Assembly: GCF_045679555.1 (NCBI RefSeq) | Contig: NC_092090.1 | Location: forward strand, 34,320,309-34,384,308 | Source of the DNA: Salvelinus alpinus | Lineage: Eukaryota > Chordata > Actinopteri > Salmoniformes > Salmonidae | Length of the DNA: 64,000 bases | Direction of reading: 5' to 3' | Shown here: piece after piece, positions 38,926-53,100 of the stretch | How positions within the stretch are numbered: the stretch's first letter is position 1 | Layout: each line of letters begins with the position of its first letter | The notes under the pieces: generated by a model | The model's database searches: none | What the model was told of the DNA's origin: nothing | Seen by the model: only the letters and a program-made list of their open reading frames with translations | Program-made: the position numbers and the translations under genes

Positions 38926-39398
38926 TGTCACGATCGTGTTGACGTGAAAGAGAGGACCAAGGCGCAACATGACTTGAATACATCTTCTTTAATTATAACG
39001 ACGAAGAATGAACACGTAACACTTAACACACTAACCAAACAACAAACGTGAAACCTAAAACGCAAGTGCACACACAAACTACTTACGTCGACATATACAT
39101 ATACAATGACCCACAAACAGCTAAAGCCTATGGCAGCCTTAAATATGGTTCCCAATTAGAGACAACAGAAACCAGCTGTCTCTAATTGAGAACCCATTCA
39201 GGCCACCATAGACTTTCCTAGAAAACTACACACACCCATAGACACAGCTAGATACATACACTCAACACAAACCCATACACTACAACCAACACCCCGCTCT
39301 ACCATATAATACCCCAAAATACACACATAACCCATGTCACACCCTGACCTAACTAAAATAATAAATAAAACAAATAATACTAAGGCCAGGGCGTGACA
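38926..39398 (-). repeat. right LTR (5' LTR of the element)
   Basis: 473 bp, reading the same as the left LTR apart from the missing 4 bp. Transcription would start inside it and run leftward. Hairpin arms lie at 39397-39384/39349-39336 and 39196-39177/39164-39145. Confidence 0.9.
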
Positions 39399-39403
39399 CC
39401 AAC

Positions 39404-42918
<3,515 letters not shown>

Positions 42919-42935
42919 TCTTCCGTATACATATA

Positions 42936-43592
42936 CAGTGGAGTCCAAAATTAATGACACCCTCGATAAAGAAGAGCAGTCATGACTGTATAAGATAAAT
43001 TGTACAAATACTGAGCTATAGTGAGGTCCAAAAGTATGTGTCCCAAAACTTTTGCAGCTCAACTGTAGCTCGGAATTTGAATGATTTATTTTATACTTTC
43101 TATTTTCATGTCATTTGACCAAAGCACCGGTTCCAATCCAAGTGCCAATGCCGTTTAGCAAACTCCAAGCGATTACATTTGTCAGACGACATGAAAATAC
43201 AGCTCTTTGGCCACGCACAACACTGGTGGGTTTGATGTTGAAATAAGAATGCTTAAGCAGAAAAGAACCCCATACCTACTGTAAAATATGGTGGTGGATC
43301 TTTTGAGTCTATAGGGCTATTTTGCTTCCGCTGGTCCTGGGGGCCTTGTTCCGGTCAACACCATCGTGAACTTTATCCAGTACCAGGACATGTTAGTCAA
43401 AACCTGGCTGCCTCTGCCAGGACCCACTGGGCACAGACGTCAATTCAACATCTATTCCCCTTTGGTTCAACGTAATTTCATTGAAATGACGTGGAAACAA
43501 CGTTGATTCAACCAGTGTGTGCCGAGTGGGGAGGCTGAAACTTGGCAGCAAGTGAATCTTCCAGTAAGATAATAACCACAAGCATACATCAA
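42936..43592 (+). mobile_element. Tc1-like fragment, same family as 713-1631
   Basis: Follows a TA (42934-42935) and starts CAGTGGAGTCCAAAATTAAT, then GACACCCTCGATAAAGAAGAG, a diverged version of the 713 terminus. The transposase remnant includes the TVKYGGGSF-like segment near 43280-43305. The 3' half is lost where piggyBac-like sequence begins at about 43593. A 108-bp MITE interrupts it at 43423-43530. Frames are broken. Confidence 0.75.
43423..43530. mobile_element. 108-bp MITE nested in the Tc1-like fragment
   Basis: Begins CCCACTGGGCACA and ends TGTGCCGAGTGGG, a near-perfect inverted repeat of about 13 bp. The related element at 1155-1170 runs uninterrupted as CTGCCAGGAGGCTGA, which locates the insertion between CTGCCAGGA and GAGGCTGA with a 2-3 bp duplication. 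The interior contains GGTTCAACGTAATTTCATTG and AACAACGTTGATTCAACC. Confidence 0.75.
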
Positions 43593-44235
43593 AATGGTTT
43601 ACTTCGTATGGCTGCAATCCCGGTAACGGGATGATATGACAACAGCCAGTGAAAGTGCAGGGCGCCAAATTCAAAACAACAGAAATCTCATAATTAAAAT
43701 TCCTCAGACATACATGTTTCTTATACCATTTTAAAGGTAATCTTGTTGTTAATCCCACCAAAGTGTCCGATTTCAAATATGCTTTTCAGCGAAAGCACTA
43801 CAAACGATTATGTTAGGTCACACCAAACCACAATAAGCACAGCCATTTTCCAGCGAAAGATAGCAGTCACAAAAAGCAGAAATATAGCTAAAATTAATCA
43901 CTAACCTTTGATGATCGTCATCAGATGACACTCATAGGACTTCTTGTTACACAATACATGCATGTTTTGTTTAATAAAGCTCATATTTATGTAAAAAAAT
44001 CTGAGTTTACATTGGCGCGTTACATTCACTAGTTCCAAAAACATCCAGTGATAGTGCATAGCCACATCGTTTCAACAGAAATACTCATCATAAATGTAGA
44101 TGATAATACAAGTTATACACATGGAATTATAGATATACCTCTCCTTAATGCAACCGCTGTGTCAGATTTCAAAAAAACTTTACGGAAAAAGCAAACCATG
44201 CAATAATCTGAGACGGAGCTCAGAACAAGAAGATT
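43593..44235. mobile_element. piggyBac-like non-autonomous fragment
   Basis: Shares features I associate with the same salmonid family as 33131-34936: CCGGTAACGGGATGATATGA, GCAGGGCGCCAAATTCAAAA, CAGCGAAAGCACTACAAACG and a GATGACACTC segment comparable with 33848-33858. Terminal TTAA sites are not visible at either side, so it is truncated. Confidence 0.5.
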
Positions 44236-44261
44236 ATTTAAGATACTGTTTAAAGGTTTCA

Positions 44262-44840
44262 GGTAAGAGGTAAGTGGTAAGGAAGGGTTAGAGGTAAGGT
44301 TTCAGATGTTTTCAGAAGATGGGCAGTGACTCTGTTGTACCAGCTTCAGGGGGAAGCTGTTTCCACCATTGGGGTCCCATGACAGAGAAGAGCTTGGACT
44401 GGGCCGAGTGGGAGCTGCCCTCCCGTATGAGTAGGAGGGCCAAGAGACCTGAGGTGACAGAACAGAGTTGGGTTGGGGTGTAGGGTTTGAGCATAGCCTA
44501 AAGGTACGGAGGAGCAGTTCCTCTTGCTGTTCCATAGGTAAGCGCCATTGTCTTGTAGTGGACGCAAACATCGACGGGAAGCCAGTGGAGTGTTTGGATG
44601 AGCAGAGGAGCGGGGTGACATGAGAGAACTTGGGAAGGTTGTAAACCAGGCGGGCTGCAGCGTTCTGGATAAATTGGAGGGGTTTGATGGCACAAGCGGG
44701 GAGCCCAGAAAACAGCGAGTTGAAGTAGTCCAGACGGGAGAGGACAAGTGCTTGGATTAGGACCTGCGCTGCTTCCTGTGTGAGGTAGGGTCGTACTCTA
44801 CGGATATTGTTGAGCATGAACAAGCAGGAGTGAGTCAATG
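44262..44840 (-). mobile_element. L2-like LINE 3' fragment, reverse orientation
   Basis: On the minus strand the stretch 44819-44300 encodes a C-terminal non-LTR RT region: NIRRVRPYLTQEAAQVLIQA, LVLSRLDYFNSLFSGLPA and LQFIQNAAARLVYNLPK, followed by HVTPLL. This order is the conserved C-terminal block of L2-type LINEs. After HVTPLL a frame change is needed to keep homology (a LHWLPV-type motif lies in another frame near 44580). The copy is 5'-truncated and broken. Confidence 0.8.
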
Positions 44841-45580
44841 CTTTGATAAACATATGTAAATTAAGAATTGATCTAAGAGATATACCATTACAGGAACACA
44901 GAGACATATTTCAATATGGTATAGTATTTATCACTGATGTTTTCAAAAGGAGAAAGAGAACATGCAAACCTGATGTTATATTAATCAAAGCAAATGTACA
45001 AAGGGAATACATGTTCTACTGTAGAATCCTCCCAATTAGCCCTTCAAATAAGTGGTACACTGTCTGTGATGCTGGCAGCCCAAACCACACTGGTCCTCAC
45101 TACAAACTCATCTGGACCTGGATCCACAGCAAATCTCCCTTAACAATTATGCAAAAGAATGCAAAGGCCTCTTAGCACACTTACCCACACTTACCCACAG
45201 GAAACCTACATTCACTACCTGCTGACAACTGCCGCTAAAACATGCCATTGTTGCTTTGCTAAAAGACACACAACGTGTGTTACAAATTTCACGTTAAGAT
45301 AATTGCCTCTGGAGGGGTTAGATAGATGCTATGATCAAAACATCCTAATGAGGAGAGCAGGGAGAGGGAAGTTAATGCAGTCCCTCCCTGATGAGGTCAT
45401 AACCACCCCAACCTGCTTTATGTGTTAATGATGCAACAGCCAGCAATTTTTGGACACTCGTTCCCTTAGTGAAGGGTCGCTTGTCTGTGAGTGGAGGAAT
45501 AGTCCATTATGAGAAAAGAGAGATAGAGTGATACATAGAGGGGAAAGAGAGAGGGGAGAGAGGATCCAGGCAGAGGACAC
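44841..45580. other. unannotated stretch upstream of the insyn1 5' region
   Basis: No gene recognised. GA-rich patches at 45515-45562 precede the putative promoter. Confidence 0.4.
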
Positions 45581-45800
45581 TGTAGCTACCTAGCTAGTGC
45601 TGTGTCTTTAAAACGCCAGGCCCCTCCTCCCTCCACACAGTCAGAGCGGAGCAGCAGAGCAAGTTGTGCTGGCAATAGCCTGAGCCCCACGATAAACCCT
45701 GGCATCAGCCTGCCTTCATCCGGCAGTCAGCGAGGACACTTCAGGGCGCAGGGGCAGAGAGACGGGACGGAGAGAGAGTGAGACAGAGAGAGAGAGAGAG
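45581..45800 (+). promoter_or_regulatory. insyn1: putative insyn1 promoter region
   Basis: A CTTTAAAACG TATA-like element at 45606-45615 is followed by GC-richer sequence and a GAGA tract (45770-45809). The placement is inferred from the downstream exon structure; no transcript evidence is available here. Confidence 0.3.
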
Positions 45801-46282
45801 AGAGAGAGGCGTCAGGAGCAGCCTCCAGAGGGCTCTGACTGATACAGATCCTCTCCACAGCTCTGTACGCAGTAGCTCTTTCTGCTGTTTCCCGACGCCG
45901 GCAGGGTTGATGAGGATGGCGGGTGGCTTCTTCCTTTCCACAGTATCGTCACTAGAGCAACGGTAGCATCAGCATCTACAGCAGCAACAGCTTCAGCCTC
46001 AGCATCATCAGTAGCAGCAGCAGCCGGATCTATACTCTGCTGCTGGTCCCTATTCTTCAGCCGCATCCTCTCTCCTGTGTCTAAGAGTGCTGCTGTCAGG
46101 GCCGTTCAGCCCACCTCCTCTTCCAACTCCTCCTGTCTCCTCCTCCAGCCTGCCTCCTCCTCCATCCCGCCTCTTCCTCCACATCTCCATCCTCCACATG
46201 CTCTCCTTTCTTCCTTCCGTTGAGACACGGCACTGAATGAATTCTTCACCCTCTGACTGGAGCTGCTTTCTCTGGGAAGACA
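45640..46282 (+). other. insyn1: putative non-coding first exon of insyn1
   Basis: A GC- and CAG-rich stretch (AGCAGCAACAGC and similar near 45985-46020) ends at GGGAAGACA with a GTAAGTGA donor starting at 46283. The left boundary is a guess. Several short ATG-initiated frames exist but none is recognisable. This could instead belong to another transcript. Confidence 0.35.
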
Positions 46283-46539
46283 GTAAGTGATGTAGGGAGA
46301 GTGAAAGATACAAAGAGAACAAGTGGGGGAGCATGTGCGTGTGTGCGTGCATGTGAGTGTGTGACTGAAAGAGAGAGGAGGGTGTCAGTGTGTGTTTTGA
46401 TAGAGAGATTGAGACTGCAAGAGAACTAGCAGGATGTGTGTGGCTTGGATGATCCTCCTGTGCATTTAATCAGTCAGTATCACCGAGGAGCATAGACTGT
46501 AAGCCCTGGACACAGCTACAGCTGCTGATGTAGAGTGAA

Positions 46540-46700
<161 letters not shown>

Positions 46701-46877
46701 GTGTTAATGAGAGGAAGGTGGGAGAGTCCTGCTGAGACTAGATGTGTATTTTCATAGCAGCTAAAAAAATCGTAAAGTTCCAGCACCGCAGTTAATTCCT
46801 GTCTATCTCCCTGCCTTCCTCCCTCTTCCTCTCTCTTCTCTCTTCCTTGCTCTATTGCTGTTGTGTTCTATTTGCAG

Positions 46878-48612
46878 TGCTGCTGAGTCTAGAGAGGAGA
46901 AAAGAGAGAGGGAACGAGACAGAAAAAGAGAGAGAGGAAGAAAAAAACAACTGCTTTCCTTCCCGTCTCTCCAGGTGTCATGTGTGATTGGCCAGCTTGA
47001 CCTCTGGCAGTAGCATCAGCCTGGATTCAGTGTGTGTCTCGCACCCCTGCCTGTGCCTGGGCTCCGGCTGTCCCTGGGGACGCGCTACTGGGATTTACCT
47101 CTTCCTGCTGGATGGAGATGGCGCAGGGCTTTCTGCCTTTTTGAAAACTGTTCACAGAAGGAGAAATACACAGATAAAAAGAAGGAGGAAATATAATGAA
47201 TCAATCAGCAGCACAACCAGGCAGACTGCTGGTCTCCCTTAGCAACAACTCAGGGAGACTAAGAGAGAAGTGAATTGTCTCTTCCTATCTTCTCTGGTGT
47301 CTGGTTTCTGGGCGCACCCCTGCAGACCAGAGTGGACCAACAGTCGGATCTGAAAGGGCAGGACAAGGGGCACTGCAAGGGCACGAAGGACACGCAAGTC
47401 ACCCTAACGCCAGGGGAAGGACCCTCCTCTTCCTCCTTTTTCACCGCCTCCTGTTCATCACCATGTTGGTTTGTCATTCTTCCCCTGCACATTCTATTCA
47501 TTAGTCACATTTTACTCGCTAAGACATCCGTTTATCCTCATTCCTGCCAACTGGAATAAGCCCTGCCACTGAAGAAAATATTGGACATTCTTCACACACA
47601 CACACCAACAAGCACAGAGAGACTCTCACCCCTCCTCCTACCTTCCTTCATCCTCTCTTTGACGAGAAATGAACAACACATGTCGGTCATCATCTGAGCA
47701 TAAAATGGATGTGTGCAGAAGTTGCTTTTGATGTGGGCTATTTCTTTATTCCTTCAAGATTAGTTTATTCTCCCGTCACTTCTGAGAGAAAGGGAACACT
47801 GCACAGCAGAGGACACAGGAGGAATATCTCTTGTTTTCAAAAGGATTTGTCCTCCTCTCTCCCTAAAAAAGACAGAAGCCAAACTGAGGGAGTATACTTA
47901 GATGGCAAAGCTTGTCCCTACTGCCTACCAATAATGTAGACCAAGATCATGAACAAAAAAATAGCAACTGCTGGGAGTTCTACTTTTCTATTATGCTTGG
48001 ATATTCTGATCTACAGGGGAGGTTGAACATGAACCCCTTGTTCAGCTTGACAACCTGGGATGCACTCTTTTACAGTAACCTGGCTGACACCAAGTCACTG
48101 CATCGTACCCGCTAAATAAGATTGTAAAGGGAGGTGAGTGGGAGGGGAAAAGAGCAACTCCCTCATACAGACGATCTAAATAAATATCCTCCTCAGAGAC
48201 CGATGCAAACGTATACACTGACACATGAGATGAGTACGCTCTCTGGCTCAACACTATTATATAAGGTGTTTTCACAGACACCATCTTAGCTCCTGTTCTT
48301 TTCTTCTTCCTCCTGTTCCGTGGATCTAACTTGAGTTTTTTCATGTTTCTTTTGGCTTCATTTTTGATACTATCCATCCTGGAGCCATGGATGGCGGAGG
48401 GTAACGCCAGGGGGTTGAGCGCTCAGGCCAGGCAAGGTCTTTTGGCTGTCCAGGGGCTTTTAAGATGTTGAGGTCTCCCTACGTGGCCGGGGCCCCTGTT
48501 CGGATCAGTAGCACTGAGGCTCCTCGCGGCCAGAGACATGGACCCCGACTCGGCTCCCCCCCGCCCCTGCCCTCAGCCCGCCAGCCCCTGGCCCCAAGTC
48601 GCCCTGTGAAGG
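46878..48612 (+). other. insyn1: putative insyn1 5' leader with upstream ORFs
   Basis: A strong acceptor precedes 46878: a long pyrimidine tract (46800-46870) ending TTTGCAG. If the exon runs to the coding ATG it would be a 1.7-kb leader, which is long; a further acceptor such as GGCTGTCCAG near 48438 could shorten it. Just upstream of the CDS, GCCATGG at 48384-48390 starts a five-codon frame (MDGGG) and an ATG at 48465 opens a 61-codon frame that ends at 48650, overlapping the insyn1 start in another frame. Confidence 0.35.
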
Positions 48613-48762
48613 ATGTCCCTCAGCAGAGCTCCGGCCCGGGACACCTCTGAGACCCCCAGCCAGACCCCCAGAGAACGGATCCGCAGCCACATGAAGATGG
48701 TGATCAACCAGCTGGACGGCATTCTCAAAGAGCTCAAGGATGTGGCCAAGGAACTCCGGGAG
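48613..48762 (+). CDS. insyn1: insyn1 first coding exon (inhibitory synaptic factor 1)
   Basis: Fifty codons encode the N-terminus of InSyn1, a vertebrate protein of inhibitory (GABAergic) postsynapses linked to the gephyrin and dystroglycan/dystrophin complexes. The diagnostic part is residues 21-50: ERIRSHMKMVINQLDGIL followed by KELKDVAKELRE, a predicted amphipathic helix. From memory it agrees closely with human INSYN1; PRR16/Largen has a related but more distant helix. The ATG is chosen because a TGA lies in frame two codons upstream, the context has A at -3, and the first residues (MSLSRAP) resemble the human start (MNIRGAP). The exon ends in phase 0 at GAG followed by GTGAGG, a consensus donor, at the same helix position where I expect the intron. 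The remaining protein must come from an exon beyond the window. Confidence 0.85.
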
Positions 48763-50055
48763 GTGAGGCACTATAGCGGGCAGCATGCGCCACTGTCTCA
48801 CCTTACTGGAGACTAGGTTCCGGGGATGGGGGTGGGGGGCTGCGGGGGGGGGATGGGGGGGTAGATGGGGGAGTTACTCCTTGAGAGGATTGCATTGAAT
48901 GAAGTGTATAGAATGCATTTCACAGAATAGAGATGCTTTAAATTAGGATTTGAACGAGATGACAACACTTTGGCTTTGGTGCAGGTGGCAGGAGAACATC
49001 GGTTTCTGCTTCCGTAATTAGAAATACCATCTTCCTTTTGGCATTCAAGGGCTAATTCCGATATCATCAAGTACACAACAATACGTGTCGTTCAGATGTA
49101 TTCGGCGTCCTATGAAACCCTCTTTAAATAGTGGCTGCAGAAGAAGCAGGGCAGAGCCAGAAATAGGGCTGCAACAGAAACACAGGGGAGAGAAGAGGTG
49201 TGCTTAGGTAAGACACAGGACTTGGCACTGCACTAGTTATGTAACCATTTTGTTGTCAGCTGGATTTCTACTGTATTTTCACAACTGCCATGGTAACGCG
49301 ATGAAAAGATCAGTGCGTGTCTGCATCAAAAAGGGATGAACAAACAGGAAGAATATGTGTGTGGAACGTATAGTGGGTGACTGTGTGGGTCTCTATGGAA
49401 TGTCTACTGTACTTTCGAAAATTCATTGATATTAGAATGCAGAGTAGATGTGTGTGTATGTGTGTATATTTTTGTGCGTGTCCATGTGTATATACCTGTG
49501 TGTGCAATGTGCATACACATGTGTAAATTCAATTAATCTGTACCAGCCCATCACTGGTACAGTAGGTTCAATAGGTTCCTGTAAATCTCGTCAAAAAAGG
49601 AAAAAGAGCAAAGGGTTCTTATTAAACCCCTCCTCCATAGGATGTCCTCCCCCCTCTCCCTCCCCCCTCTCCCGCTCTCCCTCCCCCCTCTCCCCCTCTT
49701 TCTCCCTCCCCCTCCCCATCTCTCTATCTCTATCTCTCTCAAGAGTAAGTAGTGGCTCTCTGACACATCCCCACTCCAACCCCACCCTGTCTGTAATCAG
49801 CTGCCTCCCAACCTCCATCTGATCAGGGGGCCAGGAGTGGGGGGCCGGAGGCACACCCAGTGACCTGGAGACCCAGGGAAGGATAGAGTCCGACCAGAGC
49901 AAGGGGAGGGTTGGAGGGCGAGGGGTCATAACTCACTCCATCACCACCACCTTCCCCTGACTTCCCCAGTCTTTCGCCCACTCACCTCACCTCTCCCTCC
50001 TTCATGTACTCACATGGGGAGAGGTGCAAAGGCACGGCTCACATCGCTCCGCACC
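48763..50055 (+). other. insyn1: presumed insyn1 intron, first part
   Basis: Starts with the GTGAGG donor. A G-rich run lies at 48818-48870 and a CT-rich patch at 49648-49740. No coding exon recognised. Confidence 0.5.
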
Positions 50056-50150
50056 GCTCACACACAGCTCACGCACAGCTCACACACAGCTCACACACAG
50101 CTCACACACAGCTCACACACAGCTCACACACAGCTCACACACAGCTCACG
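50056..50150. repeat. 11-bp tandem repeat
   Basis: About nine copies of GCTCACACACA with GCACAGCTC variants in the first units. Confidence 0.9.
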
Positions 50151-53100
50151 CTTCCCTCTGAGCCCAGAAAAACACAACGGGGGCTCTAGTGATTGATGAT
50201 TATGGGACGCCTGCAAGTGGAATAATGCTGGCTGGAGCTATTTATAAACAAAAACACTAGCTACCTCTGTCTAGCTCTGCCAGCACTAACATATACAGTA
50301 TTATGGTTCTTATTTCAGAGCCCCAAAAAGGCTTCAATACAGCAGCCGATGTATCATCCGTTCTGAAGGGAACACAAATTGAAATATTGAAATTGGTAGC
50401 AAGAAATTGCATTATCCACAACACCAGTAGTGGCGGCAGTATCAATATTTTTCAATTTGCTAATTTATTCCATTGTGGACTGTATTAAATGCAAAACGTT
50501 AAAAAACGTTTTTTTAAATGCATTAGTGCTCAATGTACCGGCAGATGCATGGCTGCCTAATGTTCTGGAAAATCTCTCATTCTTGGCCACATGAAATGAA
50601 TAACATAATAGATAACATCTGTCACATAAATAAATTATGAATTACTGGATCTGTTAAAAAAACGAATAAATAACGGAAGTCAGGGTTGACATGGTGAGTG
50701 AAAGTGAACTGGACTGACTGGGTGGTGGATCATCACTCCATGTTGGAGTGTTGAAGCCTGATGGCTTATGGCAGTAGATGTAAAGATCGGATTATCTCTA
50801 GAGGTCCGTAGGGAGCTGGGCTGATTTCAGAGCTCCCAGGGTTATAACCAAGCAGAGCTCCCGTCAGTCCACATACTGTATCAACAGCTCATAAGTGACT
50901 GTCTCCACAGCCAGGCCTGAACCCTGGTCATACAGGACCAGGACAGTACGTGGCCCTGGGCCCAGCCCTGCATTCAGTATGTGAGTTATCTCAGACATGC
51001 TCCATGGCCACAGCAGGGAAGGCTATCGTACCGTCACCCCATGCCTTCACAGAGTTTAGGAGAAGGGGGTTAAGGTAGCGGCACCACGGCAGAGCCAACA
51101 GAGAGTGTTTTTGGAAGTGGATCTAAAACGGTCAATTATAGTATAGCTAGACCCACAGCCTTTCCTCATCTCACTTCAGCCATTGGTCTGTGCTGGAGGT
51201 GTGAAGACAGGAGAGGAGATGGAGGCATGATACAACAACGTTACATACTATACATAAAACGAAACCAAGCCGTAGAGAAGAAGTCATCATAACAACTGTC
51301 AGTTTAGAAGGCAGCGCAATCACATAGAGAGATGCCATTCATCTTATTTACATCCCATTGAGAAATGTATTACAGCAGCTATATACTCGCCGCGCTTCAA
51401 GATGTGATGTTTCAAGCATTACCATTCAATTGTGTCACATTTTTGAATCCCATTATGCAATATCACAGAATGAATAAAACAGAATCTAAATGAAGACTCC
51501 AAAATGAAATACACTGATAATATAGTCTTCACACATCAACAGCAATAGCAAAGGAATGTTTAAAATCGGGTATCATGTCAACATTACCCTTACAATCTCT
51601 GACAGCCCAAAAAATGGAACCAAATGAAAATCACAGCATCCTCTGCTATTTTCAGTGTGAAATATAATGTTTGCTAAAACTGAATCCCAAAGAATAAAAA
51701 GCTATTTCAAATAGCTGAGGAACAGCAAATGTAAGAAAACATCCATATTGGGTATTAGAGAGATACAAGACTGGTAAATTGAAAGCATTAAATGAGGCGG
51801 TAAGGACAGAACAATTGGAGAGTGGAGGGGAAGAGCAGGCACACTGCAATACAGAGAGAGACGAGTGGTAGGCACGTCTTTAGATGGAACCAAAAGGGAA
51901 TAGGGAACTGTTATTATGTGGAGCTAGTCATTATGTAGAATCATACGAAGAGCAGAGGACGGAAGATGTCCATGCTCAGTGAGAGGAAAATGCAAATAGG
52001 GCGGCCATGAAAACCAGTAGCGAGAATTAACGTAGCTAAAGAGAGGGGTGAAGAAAGAAAGACCGAGAGCAATTATCACTGGAAGAGCAATGTGCACCAT
52101 TTCCAAGAACTCGGAGTCTGACTGCCCAATCATTGATCTGGGAGAGCAGGACAGCCGTCTCTATCAGTGGTAAGCAGAGGGTCCATGGTAGGGTAGCTAG
52201 CTCGCCTAACAGCAGATCCATTTCATAAGCGTGGCTGTGGAGATTGGCTGTTACTGTGCAGTTCCAGTTTGTTCTAGAGACAGGGCATGATTGCATCAGC
52301 AGCGTCACTATCCATCTTCTCCCCCAAGCTGTGTCTGTTTCTCTAACAAATGGACAGTTAAGCTAAGCTCGCTATATTGGACTATGCTCATTCACATGCA
52401 CTGGGTCTGAATATGAATATTGCATTATACAGGCTGGTGATAGAAGCTACCAATTCTCACCGTGGCTCAATGATCCCCGAGCAGCTAGGGCCCCCTCTGA
52501 TTCATTATTAACAATCAAGGGATCATTGCAAAAATGAAAACGGTCAAAGGAAAATGATCTGATTAGAAAGCAGTTTCCAGGGGAGCACTTTTATGTTTTG
52601 TGGCATACTATAAACGGTGCATTGTTTGGGCCCAGTATGATGTGGTGGGAGGAATACAACACATAAACAGCTGGCTGAAGATCAGTCAGAGAGCCACTGA
52701 GCCTCCGTCCTGATCCAGTCTGGACTGGGCCCCAGCACCACGTTGGGGGACGGCAAGGGAGTCGGCACACTCGGCGAACTGCCACAGAGCTCAGCACCAC
52801 TCACATTTGGTCAGGGAGTCACAGGAGTGCCCTAAATCCAAATCAAAGGCTGCTGTTTCTGCATGGGACGTCTATCCTCTCCTCTGTTTGCACCGACGGT
52901 GCCACCATGGCAGGCCAGCCAGGGACGAGGCCACCTGACAGCTGTAGTGTCAAAGGTTGGACACTAGGTGTGCAGTCACAGTGACACTGCTTGCCTAGCA
53001 GCACAATTATGACAATTGTAAATTGGTGCACCAACCCAACCTCTCAGGTCTGAAAAAAAGATGATCAGTGTGAGAACAGGTGCCTTAATTGGAAAGGTCT

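Larger units (their letters stand above)
36103..39398 (-). mobile_element. complete non-autonomous LTR retrotransposon, minus strand
   Basis: Two direct LTRs (36103-36579 and 38926-39398) flank a 2.35-kb interior, and the whole is flanked by a 5-bp target duplication CCAAC (36098-36102 and 39399-39403). The strand is set by the polypurine tract AAGGGGGGGG, which on the minus strand lies next to the left LTR (36580-36592), and by the internal reading frame. No protease, reverse transcriptase, RNase H or integrase is present, so it must be mobilised in trans. The LTRs read identical except for a 4-bp ATCG difference, implying a very recent insertion. No TGG-starting primer-binding site follows the 5' LTR. 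Confidence 0.9.
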
